This document shows, one piece after another, positions 6,190 to 13,354 of a stretch of DNA of 13,354 nucleotides (its first letter is position 1; each line of letters opens with the position of its first letter). Source of the DNA: CAMEON01 sp964427175. Its GTDB lineage: Bacteria; Bacillota; Clostridia; Oscillospirales; CAG-272. The stretch spans positions 1-13,354 of the forward strand of contig CAYRTP010000057.1 of NCBI GenBank assembly GCA_964427175.1, given 5' to 3'. The translations under genes and the position numbers were made by a program. The notes under the pieces are model-generated. The model saw nothing but the letters and a program-made list of their open reading frames with translations. It made no database searches and was not told the DNA's origin.

Positions 6190-8253
6190 ATGAGAAAGAG
6201 ATCAATTTATCACGTATTGGCCGCCGTGGGCGGCGGCCTGATCGGGGCCGGGTTGGCGGTGGCGGCAGGACTCGGCCTGGGAGCTTTATGGCCGAGCTTC
6301 GATGCGCGGCCCTTGCTGGGTCTGCTGATCGCGGCGTTTCTGGTGGCCTGCCTGGCCAACCGTGTAGCCGCCAAGGTCTTTGCGCGCAACCATTTTGGAA
6401 TGCCCCCGGAGGAGCGTCAGGCGTTATTTGACCGACACGCCGAGGCGTGCAGGCAGGATCCCGAGGCGGTACTGCGGCGATATTCGGATATGGAGGCAGT
6501 CCCGATCTTCATGCTGGTGCTGTATTTTCTGTTGATCTTCGCCATCGGTGTGACGGCGGGGATGGCGGGACGGGGAGCCGACGCGGAAGCTTGGGTGACG
6601 TTGGTAGTCGGGCTGATCTGCGCCCATCAGCTGTATATGCCCCTGTTGCGTCTGTTTTTCCTCGTCCCCCGCAAGCTGAACAAGGATGCGCTGGTGCCTG
6701 TTTCCATGCTCCCCACCCTACAGGCTATGGCCGAGCAAGCGGCCAAGGACGTTGGGATCCGAGGCACCATCCGCCTGGAGATCACCCGCGACTGTGAGTG
6801 CGAGGTAAACCGCATTGGCCGCACCTACGTGGTTTTCCTGGGAACACGGCTGTTAGCGGTGCTGACCCAAGCGGAGATGGATCAGGCTTTACGGATCGCC
6901 ATGGATTTCTTTACACATTCCAAGGAGAACCGTCAGGTGCTTCGGCGTTACCGCCTGGGAATGCTGGGGTCGGCCGATCTTCGTCCTGAAACCTTTACCT
7001 TCGATCTGTTCTTTTCCTACGCGGATGCCTACCTGGAATGGGAGTATGAATTTTACACCCAGGCACTCACACGATACCTGGAGAGATGTTCCCTCCGTCG
7101 CGTCCTGCGTGACGGGGATCCCCGCTCCGCGCTGAGCGGGCTGGCCAAGCGGGATTTTTGGCGGTATTTTGTCTTTGAGTATACCCACCATATCTCCGCC
7201 CACTTTTACGAAGAAGATTCCCCGCCCCGCCATTTTGAGGAGGGGGTCTGTCAAGCCTTCCGAACGGCCTGCACACAGCGGTCGGGGGCGTGGATGGATA
7301 TGCTGGAGCGTCAGCTTCATAGGACGGGGGACAAGCACCAGTTGTTCCGCGAGAAGCGAGAAATTCTGAACCCCGACGGGGCTTTTTCGCTTCACGGGTT
7401 TGACCTGCCCGCGTATGACACCCCTTACGGAGAGGATATTCTGAAGGCCCTCCGCGAGGTGGCGGATGTCAACCTACAGCGTGACACCTCGGGTACGTAC
7501 GCCAAGGAGCGTGAACGGGAGTATACAGAGCCTCTGCGTATTGTGGAGGCTTACGAGAAAAATCCCGAGGGGTACACCACCCCCGAGCTGTCCCCTGTCA
7601 TCAACGGCTACCGTGATTTGGGACGGATGGACGAGGCTGAGGCTCTCTGCGATGCCATCATGGCGCGGGAGACCAATCCCTTTGCGCTGGCTCACGCCAT
7701 ATACTTCAAGGGAATGTGCATGATCCACCGCTACGAGACCGAGGGCATTGATCTCATTTACCGCGCCATTGATCTGAACAAGAACTATATGCACGACGGA
7801 TTTGAGATTGTGGATGAGTATTGCACCCTGTGCGGATTGACCGACGAATACGCCGCCTTCCGCCGCCGCGCCGAGATCCAGATCTCGGCCCACGCCTACA
7901 ATCACGAGGGGGCGAGCTACCTACTTCCCACCGACCGCCTGGAGCGGGAGGAGGGGTTGGGGGATATGCTCCCCGACATTCTGGGCTACATGGAGCAGGC
8001 GGCAGACGGGTGCATCCGTCAGGTCTACCTGGTTCGGAAGGTGGTCTCGGAGGATTTCTTCACCAGCGCGTTCGTGGTGAACTTTGAGTACGGGATCCCC
8101 GAGGAGCAGATGCGGCGGGTTTACGCGGCTATCTTCAACTACCTGGATGCTTACCCCGTAGATTGGCAGTTTTCCCTGTTTATCTATGACCGTCAGACCG
8201 AGCGGGCGGTCCGACAGGTGGAGGGCTCCCTGGTTTGGGAGAAAAAACAATAA
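6190..8253 (+). CDS. Membrane protein with degenerate M48 peptidase-like domain and TPR-like C-terminus
   Basis: 687-aa protein. Four hydrophobic segments lie at about 7-33, 41-58, 103-126 and 133-159. From ~167 the sequence follows the layout of M48 (HtpX/Ste24-like) peptidases: VPVSMLPTLQAMAEQAAKDVGI, a beta segment, then YVVFLGTRLLAVLTQAEMDQAL (213-234), which in active members runs straight into HExxH. Here that position reads RIAMDFFTH (235-243), so both zinc histidines and the catalytic glutamate are missing. The region near EWEYEFYTQAL (283-293) may correspond to the distal E..AD motif, with AD changed. The C-terminal part (~460-590) is helical with TPR-like pairs (GYRDLGRMDEAEALCDAIM; AHAIYFKGMCMIHRY), followed by an unassigned ~100-residue domain. 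CGGAG lies just ahead of the ATG. The best guess is a catalytically inactive membrane scaffold or regulator co-expressed with the radical SAM protein. The M48 relation comes from motif layout and is moderately sure. Confidence 0.62.
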   Translation: MRKRSIYHVLAAVGGGLIGAGLAVAAGLGLGALWPSFDARPLLGLLIAAFLVACLANRVAAKVFARNHFGMPPEERQALFDRHAEACRQDPEAVLRRYSDMEAVPIFMLVLYFLLIFAIGVTAGMAGRGADAEAWVTLVVGLICAHQLYMPLLRLFFLVPRKLNKDALVPVSMLPTLQAMAEQAAKDVGIRGTIRLEITRDCECEVNRIGRTYVVFLGTRLLAVLTQAEMDQALRIAMDFFTHSKENRQVLRRYRLGMLGSADLRPETFTFDLFFSYADAYLEWEYEFYTQALTRYLERCSLRRVLRDGDPRSALSGLAKRDFWRYFVFEYTHHISAHFYEEDSPPRHFEEGVCQAFRTACTQRSGAWMDMLERQLHRTGDKHQLFREKREILNPDGAFSLHGFDLPAYDTPYGEDILKALREVADVNLQRDTSGTYAKEREREYTEPLRIVEAYEKNPEGYTTPELSPVINGYRDLGRMDEAEALCDAIMARETNPFALAHAIYFKGMCMIHRYETEGIDLIYRAIDLNKNYMHDGFEIVDEYCTLCGLTDEYAAFRRRAEIQISAHAYNHEGASYLLPTDRLEREEGLGDMLPDILGYMEQAADGCIRQVYLVRKVVSEDFFTSAFVVNFEYGIPEEQMRRVYAAIFNYLDAYPVDWQFSLFIYDRQTERAVRQVEGSLVWEKKQ

Positions 8254-8290
8254 TTTTTTGTAAAATTCCCGTATATTTCGCGGAATGGGC

Positions 8291-8319
8291 TTGATTTGTT
8301 CACGGAAATATGGTACAAT
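8291..8319 (+). promoter_or_regulatory. Promoter of the dCMP deaminase operon
   Basis: TTGATT (8291-8296), a 17-nt spacer and TACAAT (8314-8319). The start point would be near 8326, about 25 nt before the ATG at 8351. A weak 7-bp inverted repeat (ATATTTC 8273-8279, GAAATAT 8305-8311) straddles the -35 box; its significance is unclear. No convincing terminator separates it from the preceding gene, so read-through is possible. Confidence 0.78.
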
Positions 8320-8350
8320 AAATAAGATATGATTTTTATCGGAGGTCCAC

Positions 8351-8842
8351 ATGGCAAATCGAGTTTCCAAAGAAAACTATTACCTGGATATTGCACAAAC
8401 CGTTGCCGAGCGTTGCACCTGTCTGCGCAAGCGGTACGGGGCAATTATCGTCAAGAACGACGTGATTCTGTCCACGGGCTACAACGGCGCGCCCCGCGGT
8501 CGGAAGAACTGCATTGACTTAAACTACTGTATGCGCAACAAGCTCAACATTCCCAGCGGCGAACGGTATGAGATGTGCCGTTCGGTACACGGCGAAGCCA
8601 ATGCCATCATCAACGCATCCCGAGAGCAGATGTTGGGGTCTACCTTGTATATGGTCTGTACTGACCCTATGACCGGCGAACTGATTCCCGGAACCAACAA
8701 CTGCATGATGTGCAAGCGTATGATCATCAATGCCGGCATTGAGAAAGTGGTTATTCGCGACACGCCTACGGAATACAGAGAAATCACTGTAAATGACTGG
8801 CTCGAAAACGACGATTCCCTGACCGGTGTATTCGGTTATTGA
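8351..8842 (+). CDS. Deoxycytidylate (dCMP) deaminase, ComEB-like
   Basis: 163-aa zinc-dependent cytidine/dCMP deaminase-fold enzyme that converts dCMP to dUMP, feeding thymidylate synthesis. The zinc and catalytic motif is CRSVHGEANAI (76-86; ligand H80, proton shuttle E82). The second half, NNCMMCKRMIINAGI (116-130), gives ligands C118 and C121. Two usual residues differ: the common Ala after the His is Gly81, and the Pro before the first Cys is Asn117. Cysteines at 54, 60 and 76 match the extra conserved cysteines in dCMP deaminases, which may hold a second structural zinc. GYNGAPRG (43-50) is the family's nucleotide-binding stretch. Length is normal. GGAGG at 8341-8345 precedes the ATG by 5 nt. 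It is the first gene of a three-gene unit. In Firmicutes this enzyme is named ComEB, though it has no proven competence role. Confidence 0.93.
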   Translation: MANRVSKENYYLDIAQTVAERCTCLRKRYGAIIVKNDVILSTGYNGAPRGRKNCIDLNYCMRNKLNIPSGERYEMCRSVHGEANAIINASREQMLGSTLYMVCTDPMTGELIPGTNNCMMCKRMIINAGIEKVVIRDTPTEYREITVNDWLENDDSLTGVFGY

Positions 8843-8864
8843 TGGAAAGGAAGGAATAATCATC

Positions 8865-9512
8865 ATGAAAGCTACCTGGAAAAAGGCCCTTCAGATCGGG
8901 CTGGCATCGGTTCTCTGCGCGTTCTCGCTGGCTTCCTGTGGAGGCGGAGTGAAGCTCCAATCGGGCAAAAACGGCCTGTATGACAAGAAAAATGACATTT
9001 CCTACAGCCATGCTTCCCCCGTATACGAGGCGATCTCCCTCATCAAGGAGTACGGCGAGTTGAAGGTGACCGATGAGGAATCCTACGCTCTCTTTACCAT
9101 CCCCGGCATGGAGCCCACCGATATGCTGGCCACTGAGGATTTCAATATTGTCTACTCCTCCGAGTTGGATATGCCCTCCCTGACCGAGATGGCTCCCACG
9201 GTGCTCCGTATCTGCAGTGACTCCATCGAGCTCAAGCGGATCCAAGAGGCTGAGCTGGTGGCGGCCGTGGTCAAGGCATACACCGACGGGGCCTCCCTTG
9301 ACTACCCCGGCACAACACCTCTGCGGAGCTACAAGGCTCGCTTTGAGTCGGTGGACTATCCCGGATTCTACTACACCCTGACCTACGTGGAGTACGCCGA
9401 GGACCTGGTGGTTGAGGACATCAACTACGGACGGTTCTTCCTGTACAACGCTTTTGACCAGCGGTTTGTCCCCGTTGGAGGCGACATCCACGACGCGCTG
9501 GGTCTGCAGTGA
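8865..9512 (+). CDS. Putative lipoprotein of unknown function
   Basis: 215-aa protein with a clear lipoprotein signal peptide: basic start MKATWKK, hydrophobic core (9-21) and lipobox L22-A23-S24-C25, followed by GGG. It should be lipidated and face the outside of the membrane. The mature part (26-215) has alternating strands and helices, many acidic and aromatic residues and no motif I recognise. The open frame extends back to ATG 8826, but that would overlap the dCMP deaminase and bury the signal peptide. AAAGGAAGG (8847-8855) ahead of ATG 8865 decides the start. The gap to the upstream gene is 22 nt and to rimI 21 nt, so it is co-transcribed with both. It has no obvious functional link to either neighbour. 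Confidence 0.85.
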   Translation: MKATWKKALQIGLASVLCAFSLASCGGGVKLQSGKNGLYDKKNDISYSHASPVYEAISLIKEYGELKVTDEESYALFTIPGMEPTDMLATEDFNIVYSSELDMPSLTEMAPTVLRICSDSIELKRIQEAELVAAVVKAYTDGASLDYPGTTPLRSYKARFESVDYPGFYYTLTYVEYAEDLVVEDINYGRFFLYNAFDQRFVPVGGDIHDALGLQ

Positions 9513-9533
9513 TCCCTCGGAAAGGAGCTTCAC

Positions 9534-10049
9534 ATGAGCGAGAATATGCAATCCCCTGCCGAGGAGAAGGAGCCTCGGGCTCCCAAATACCATCCTGTTC
9601 GGATGCAGAAGATCCCTGCTCACCTGGAAGGTGCGGCGGAGCTGGAAAAGCTCTGCTTCTCCAATCCCTGGAGTGCCAAGAGCATGGAGCTGCTGACCAA
9701 TGACGGCATTGGTGTGGGTTACCTTTGCCTCACCCCCGCCGCTCCCAACTCTACCCCTGTGGTGACCGCTTACGGCGGTATGCTCATCACGGTAGACGAG
9801 GGGCAGATCACCAACATCGCGGTCCATCCCGACCATCGCCGCAAGGGTCTGGGCAGTGCTATTCTGCGGACCCTCATCCGCCACGCCAAGGATGCCAAGC
9901 TGGAGTCCATCTCCCTGGAGGTGCGGGTGTCCAACACGGCGGCCATCAAGCTCTACGAGTCCTTCGGATTCGAGCAGGTGGGCAAGCGTCCCCGCTTCTA
10001 CGAGAAGCCTACCGAGGATGCTTACGTGATGGTTTGTAAGATCAAGTGA
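9534..10049 (+). CDS. rimI: GNAT N-acetyltransferase, RimI-like
   Basis: 171-aa GNAT enzyme resembling RimI, which acetylates the N-terminal alanine of ribosomal protein S18. After an extra N-terminal ~20 residues rich in Glu, Lys and Pro, the core begins at ~21. ELEKLCFSNPWS (36-47) matches the RimI-type substrate-side segment. The acetyl-CoA loop is IAVHPDHRRKGLGSAIL (95-111, R103-K-G-L-G). SLEVRVSNTAAIKLYESFGF (127-146) carries the conserved Glu, Asn and Tyr, and the end RFYEKPTEDAYVMV (154-167) fits RimI. AAAGGAG (9521-9527) precedes the ATG. In many Firmicutes rimI lies beside tsaB and tsaD (tRNA t6A synthesis), but here it closes the dCMP deaminase operon. The GNAT call is certain; the exact RimI assignment is likely but not proven. 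Confidence 0.82.
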   Translation: MSENMQSPAEEKEPRAPKYHPVRMQKIPAHLEGAAELEKLCFSNPWSAKSMELLTNDGIGVGYLCLTPAAPNSTPVVTAYGGMLITVDEGQITNIAVHPDHRRKGLGSAILRTLIRHAKDAKLESISLEVRVSNTAAIKLYESFGFEQVGKRPRFYEKPTEDAYVMVCKIK

Positions 10050-10061
10050 TCTTCATAATAC

Positions 10062-10103
10062 ACAAAAATCCCGACGGAATCAAAATTCCGTCGGGATTTT
10101 TGT
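10062..10103. terminator. Strong bidirectional terminator
   Basis: A perfect 19-bp stem (10062-10080 with 10085-10103, core ATCCCGACGGAAT) with a 4-nt loop CAAA. It ends in TTTTTGT on the plus strand and has A5 on its left side, so it reads as a T tract on the minus strand. It lies between the convergent ends of rimI (plus) and the ABC permease gene (minus). Confidence 0.95.
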
Positions 10104-10110
10104 ATGGTGT

Positions 10111-11079
10111 TTACCGTTCCTCGCGGTAGTAGTTGATACCCAGGCCTGCGGGAGGCTGGTTCTCACGCTTATTGCGAATGCTGGTGATGGTCAGCACGAT
10201 GACGGTGACCAGGTAGGGCAGCATCTTCAGGAGCTGGGTGAAGCTCATGGGCAGACCCAACTGCTGGAAGGCGGGAATAGAGGGGATATAGGAGCCTGCC
10301 AGGTACAGGGCACCGAACAGGGCAGAGCCTGCGATGCTCAGGTGAGGTCTCCACAGGGCGAAGATAACCAAGGCGATGGAGAGCCATCCCAGGGTCTCGA
10401 TGCTCTTGTAGGCCTCGGGAGAGCCTGCGTAGTCCATGATGTAGAACATACCGCCCAGGCCTGCGATGCCGCTACCGATGATGGTCGCGCCGTACTTATA
10501 AGCGGTGACGTTGATACCCACGGCATCGGCGGTGGCGGGATTCTCACCCACGGCACGGAGGTGGAGGCCAACCTTGGTCTTGGTCAGCACCCAGGAGGCG
10601 ACCAGGGCGATGATGATGGCCAGGAAGACCATGATACCGCAATACTGCCAGGAGGTACCGGGGAGCAGGACCGAGAAGGGGAAACGGAAGGTATCCAGGG
10701 CCTTGAGGTAGGCGTGGCCCTTCAAACCTGCCATGATGTAGCGCATCACGCCGACACCGAAGATGGTCATGGTCAGACCCGTGACGTTCTGATTGGCCTT
10801 GAAGGAGACGGTCAGAACGCTGTACAGCAGACCCATGAGACCGGCGGCCAAGAAGGAGGCCAGGATGCCCAGGATCACCAGGAGAACGCCGGGGACGTTC
10901 CCTGCGTTGACCAGGGTATGGACCATGGCGCAACCGCCTGCGGCACCTACGCACATGATACCGGGAATACCCAGGTTAAGGTGGCCCACCTTCTCGGTGA
11001 TGATCTCACCCGTGGAGCCGTAGAGGAAGGTCATACCCAGGGGGATGGCGTTGAGTAAAAAGTCCAATACGTAATTCAT
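10111..11079 (-). CDS. ABC transporter permease, nucleoside type (NupQ-like)
   Basis: 322-aa inner-membrane permease of the branched-chain/ribose-type ABC family (BPD_transp_2), in the subgroup that pairs with BMP-family nucleoside binding proteins. It has about eight to ten hydrophobic segments. Family landmarks are GHLNLGIPGIMCVGAAGG (32-49), ANQNVTGLTMTIFGVG (95-110) and the cytoplasmic coupling loop LRAVGENPATADAVGI (174-189), which contacts the ATPase. Length is close to Bacillus NupQ (YufQ). It is the last gene of a minus-strand operon; its ATG overlaps the stop of the upstream permease by 4 nt (ATGA, 11076-11079). An AAGGAGGG site lies inside the upstream gene's last codons, pointing to translational coupling. 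Substrate is probably purine or pyrimidine nucleosides, by family only. Confidence 0.9.
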   Translation of the reverse strand: MNYVLDFLLNAIPLGMTFLYGSTGEIITEKVGHLNLGIPGIMCVGAAGGCAMVHTLVNAGNVPGVLLVILGILASFLAAGLMGLLYSVLTVSFKANQNVTGLTMTIFGVGVMRYIMAGLKGHAYLKALDTFRFPFSVLLPGTSWQYCGIMVFLAIIIALVASWVLTKTKVGLHLRAVGENPATADAVGINVTAYKYGATIIGSGIAGLGGMFYIMDYAGSPEAYKSIETLGWLSIALVIFALWRPHLSIAGSALFGALYLAGSYIPSIPAFQQLGLPMSFTQLLKMLPYLVTVIVLTITSIRNKRENQPPAGLGINYYREER

Positions 11080-12191
11080 GCCTTACCCTCCTTCTTGAAC
11101 GAACGGAACACGACCTGATAGTTGATGAAGAACTCACAGCCGATGACGAAGAACAGGATGATACCCGTGATGATGCTGGGGAATGCGTCACTCATGTTGA
11201 AATCCTGGGCCACCTGTGCGGCTCCCTGATCCAGGAAGATGAGCAGGAAGGAGGTCAGGATCATGACGATGGGGTTGAATTTAGCCAGCCAGGAGACCAT
11301 GATGGCGGTGAAGCCCTGGCCGCCTGCGGATTCGGTGGTGATGGTTCTGTCCAGACCACCTACGATGAGGAAGCCTGCCAGACCGCAGATGGCACCCGAC
11401 ACCAGCATGGTGCGGATGATGATCTTGGGGACGCTGATACCGATATAGCGGGCGGTGTTCTCACTCTCGCCCACCACCGAGATCTCGTAGCCGTGCTTGG
11501 TGTAGTTGAGGTAGATGTACATGGCGATGGTCAGGACGGCGACCACCAGGATGATGAGCAGGTACTCGTTTCCGAACAGGACGGGCAGAACGCCGTGCTC
11601 CTCCATACGGCCCAGGGTACTGGAACCGTCGGGGGTCCAGGTCAGAAGGAAGAAAGCGACCAGGTAGGTGGCTACGTAGTTCATCATCAGGGTGAACAGG
11701 GTCTCGTTGGTGTTCCACTTAGCCTTGAACAGGGCGGGAATGAGGCCCCAAATCGCGCCGAACAGGACGGCGGTGACCAGCATACAGATGATGAGCAGCC
11801 AATCCGGGATCTTCCCTCCCAGGTAAAAGAGGCACGCGGTGGTGGCGAGACAGCCGACCAATACCTGCCCCTCGGCACCCGTATTCCAGAACTTCATACG
11901 GAAGGCGGGGGTTACGGCCAGGGAGATGCAGAGCAGGACGGCCAGGTCCTTGATGAGCTTCCAGATCTTACGGCTGGTACCGAAAGAGCCGCGGAACATG
12001 GAGGAGTACATATCCATGGGGTTACGGCCCACCAACAGGAAGGTGATGACACCGCAGACCAAAAAGGCGGCCAGGATGGCGATCACGCGGATGGTCCAGG
12101 ACTTCCACAGGGGAATGTTGGGACGTTTGACAACGTGGAACAGGGGCTCTCGGGTATGGCCCTCGTTCTTAACAGCGGTTTGCTTAGCCAT
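11076..12191 (-). CDS. ABC transporter permease, nucleoside type (NupP-like)
   Basis: 371-aa permease, partner of the downstream NupQ-like protein; the two would form a heterodimeric membrane channel. A ~30-residue cytoplasmic N-terminus precedes the first membrane segment (~33-54). Landmarks are FWNTGAEGQVLVG (101-113, the family's FNIGxEGQ motif), NETLFTLMMNYVATY (162-176), the coupling loop SVVGESENTARYIGI (238-252) and GLAGFLIVGGLDR (270-282). Length and order match NupP/YufP-like proteins. Its ATG lies inside the last codons of the ATPase gene (8-nt overlap, 12184-12191), with AAGGAGGG in that gene as ribosome binding site. Translation of all three genes is therefore probably coupled. 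Confidence 0.9.
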   Translation of the reverse strand: MAKQTAVKNEGHTREPLFHVVKRPNIPLWKSWTIRVIAILAAFLVCGVITFLLVGRNPMDMYSSMFRGSFGTSRKIWKLIKDLAVLLCISLAVTPAFRMKFWNTGAEGQVLVGCLATTACLFYLGGKIPDWLLIICMLVTAVLFGAIWGLIPALFKAKWNTNETLFTLMMNYVATYLVAFFLLTWTPDGSSTLGRMEEHGVLPVLFGNEYLLIILVVAVLTIAMYIYLNYTKHGYEISVVGESENTARYIGISVPKIIIRTMLVSGAICGLAGFLIVGGLDRTITTESAGGQGFTAIMVSWLAKFNPIVMILTSFLLIFLDQGAAQVAQDFNMSDAFPSIITGIILFFVIGCEFFINYQVVFRSFKKEGKA

Positions 12192-13354
12192 TTGCGGTTC
12201 CCTCCTTTTCTGCGGGATTGGCGGCGGGGATGCTACCCGTCATGAGGAGACCCAGCTCCTCCTTGGTGGCGGTTCGGCCGTCCACGATACCCGTGATGCG
12301 GCCCGAGTTGATGACCATGATACGGTCGCAGAGCTCAACCAGCACGTCCAGGTCCTCGCCGACGAAGATGATGGAGGTGCCTGCTTCCTTTTGGGCGTTG
12401 AGCAGGTTATAGATGGCGTAAGAGGAGTTGATGTCCAGGCCTCGGACGGGGTAGGCCACCATCAGTACCGAGGGAGCGGCGGCGATCTCTCGGCCGACCA
12501 GCACCTTCTGCACGTTACCGCCCGACAGACGGCGGACGGGGGTGGACACGCCGGGGGTGACTACCTCCAGGCTCTCCACGATCTTCTCGGCCAGGTCGCG
12601 GGGACGCTTACGGTCCACGAACACCGAGTGGCCCTTACGGTAGCTACGGAGCATCATGTTATCCACGATATCCATGTTCCCCACCAGACCCATACCCAGA
12701 CGGTCCTCGGGCACGAAGGACAGTCGCACGCCCAGCTCGCGGATCTGCAAGGGGGTACGGTCACGGAGATTGACGGTTTCGCCGGTCTTGGGGTTGACGT
12801 AGGTGATGGTACCTGCACTCAGGTGCTGAAGACCTGCGATGGATTCCAACAGCTCACGCTGACCCGAGCCCGCGATACCCGCGATACCCAGGATCTCGCC
12901 GCTCTTGGCAGTGAAGGAGACGTTATCCAACAGCTTGACACCCTCGGAGTCGGTACAGCTGATGCCCGAGACGGTCAGGCGATCACAGCTGTTCTTAGGC
13001 TCGGAGCGGGCGATATTCAGGCTGATCTTCTTACCGACCATCATTTCGGTGAGCATATTCTCGTCGGCCTCGGCGGTATCTACGGTTCCGATGTGCTCGC
13101 CGCGGCGGAGGACGGCCACGCGGTCGGTCAAGGCCAGCACCTCGTGGAGCTTATGGGTAATGATGATGACCGACTTACCGTCGTCACGCATACGTCGCAG
13201 GATGTCAAAGAGGACCTCGGTCTCCTGGGGGGTAAGCACCGCGGTGGGCTCGTCCAGGATGAGGATATCGGCGTTACGGTAGAGGACCTTGATGATCTCC
13301 ACCGTCTGCTTCTCAGACACCGACATTTCGTAGATCTTCTTATGAGGATCCATA
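12184..13354 (-). CDS. ABC transporter ATPase, nucleoside type (NupO-like), 5' end missing
   Basis: The visible 389 residues are the C-terminal three quarters of a two-domain sugar/nucleoside-importer ATPase (RbsA/MglA/NupO type, usually ~510 aa). The frame is open to the window edge. The ATG at 13353 is internal: it sits just before the NBD1 signature, so the Walker A part of NBD1 is outside the window. NBD1 shows the variant signature MSVSEKQ (10-16), Walker B ILILDE (30-35) and the H-loop IITHK (64-68). NBD2 has a Walker A-like GIAGIAGSGQRE (156-167) lacking the usual Lys, RLSGGNVQK (275-283) and a reduced Walker B before PVRGLD (302-307). A weak NBD2 is usual in this family, so it should not be read as damage. 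The protein would couple ATP hydrolysis to nucleoside uptake through the two permeases downstream. A BMP-family binding-protein gene is expected upstream, beyond the right edge. Confidence 0.92.
   Translation of the reverse strand, partial: MDPHKKIYEMSVSEKQTVEIIKVLYRNADILILDEPTAVLTPQETEVLFDILRRMRDDGKSVIIITHKLHEVLALTDRVAVLRRGEHIGTVDTAEADENMLTEMMVGKKISLNIARSEPKNSCDRLTVSGISCTDSEGVKLLDNVSFTAKSGEILGIAGIAGSGQRELLESIAGLQHLSAGTITYVNPKTGETVNLRDRTPLQIRELGVRLSFVPEDRLGMGLVGNMDIVDNMMLRSYRKGHSVFVDRKRPRDLAEKIVESLEVVTPGVSTPVRRLSGGNVQKVLVGREIAAAPSVLMVAYPVRGLDINSSYAIYNLLNAQKEAGTSIIFVGEDLDVLVELCDRIMVINSGRITGIVDGRTATKEELGLLMTGSIPAANPAEKEGTANG

Noticed and set aside
10342..11058. Long plus-strand open frames opposite the ABC permeases (also 11493-12245)
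   Set aside because: They are shadows of the minus-strand permeases, with low-complexity Gly/Asp/Gln/His-rich translations and no ribosome binding sites.
12184..13353. Degenerate Walker A and Walker B in the second nucleotide-binding domain of the ATPase
   Set aside because: Ribose/nucleoside-type ABC ATPases normally have one weakened site, so this is a family trait and not decay or novelty.

Overview
The window looks like a chromosomal segment of a moderately G+C-rich member of the Clostridia (Bacillota), probably a gut Oscillospiraceae-type organism. This rests on strong AAGGAGG-type ribosome binding sites, near-consensus sigma-A promoters with 17-nt spacers, RadC, a ComEB-like dCMP deaminase, and a Firmicutes-style nucleoside ABC transporter (NupOPQ type). 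The taxonomy is inferred from gene content, not from a marker search. There is no rRNA or tRNA gene, CRISPR array, transposase or prophage gene. Most genes are housekeeping or metabolic.

Layout. (1) 35-823: radC, closed by a strong intrinsic terminator. (2) 885-3802: a promoter and three co-directional genes: an MBL-fold hydrolase, a ThuA-family protein and a TIM-barrel glycosidase-like protein. They look like a small intracellular carbohydrate-catabolism operon of unknown substrate. (3) 3802-4018: a palindrome-rich intergenic stretch ending in a bidirectional terminator. (4) 4019-4973, minus strand: an M28-family membrane metallopeptidase gene broken by a single-base frameshift in an A6 run. 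(5) 4974-5319: divergent promoters, then a symmetric 160-nt imperfect palindrome whose first base coincides with the predicted start of transcription. (6) 5320-8253: a radical SAM/SPASM protein and a four-TM protein with an M48-peptidase-like domain that has lost HExxH and has a TPR-like C-terminal half. (7) 8291-10049: a promoter, a dCMP deaminase, an uncharacterised lipoprotein and a RimI-like acetyltransferase, closed by a 19-bp bidirectional terminator. (8) 10111-13354, minus strand: two permeases and the 3' part of the ATPase gene of a nucleoside-type ABC importer. Its ATPase start, and probably the BMP-family binding protein, lie beyond the right edge.

The parts most worth a second look are the 160-nt palindrome with its consensus promoter (structured ncRNA, long leader or MITE), the radical SAM plus degenerate M48 pair it precedes, the frameshifted M28 gene, and the unassigned MBL-ThuA-glycosidase operon. 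I did not see a clear defence system or other wholly new multi-gene system.
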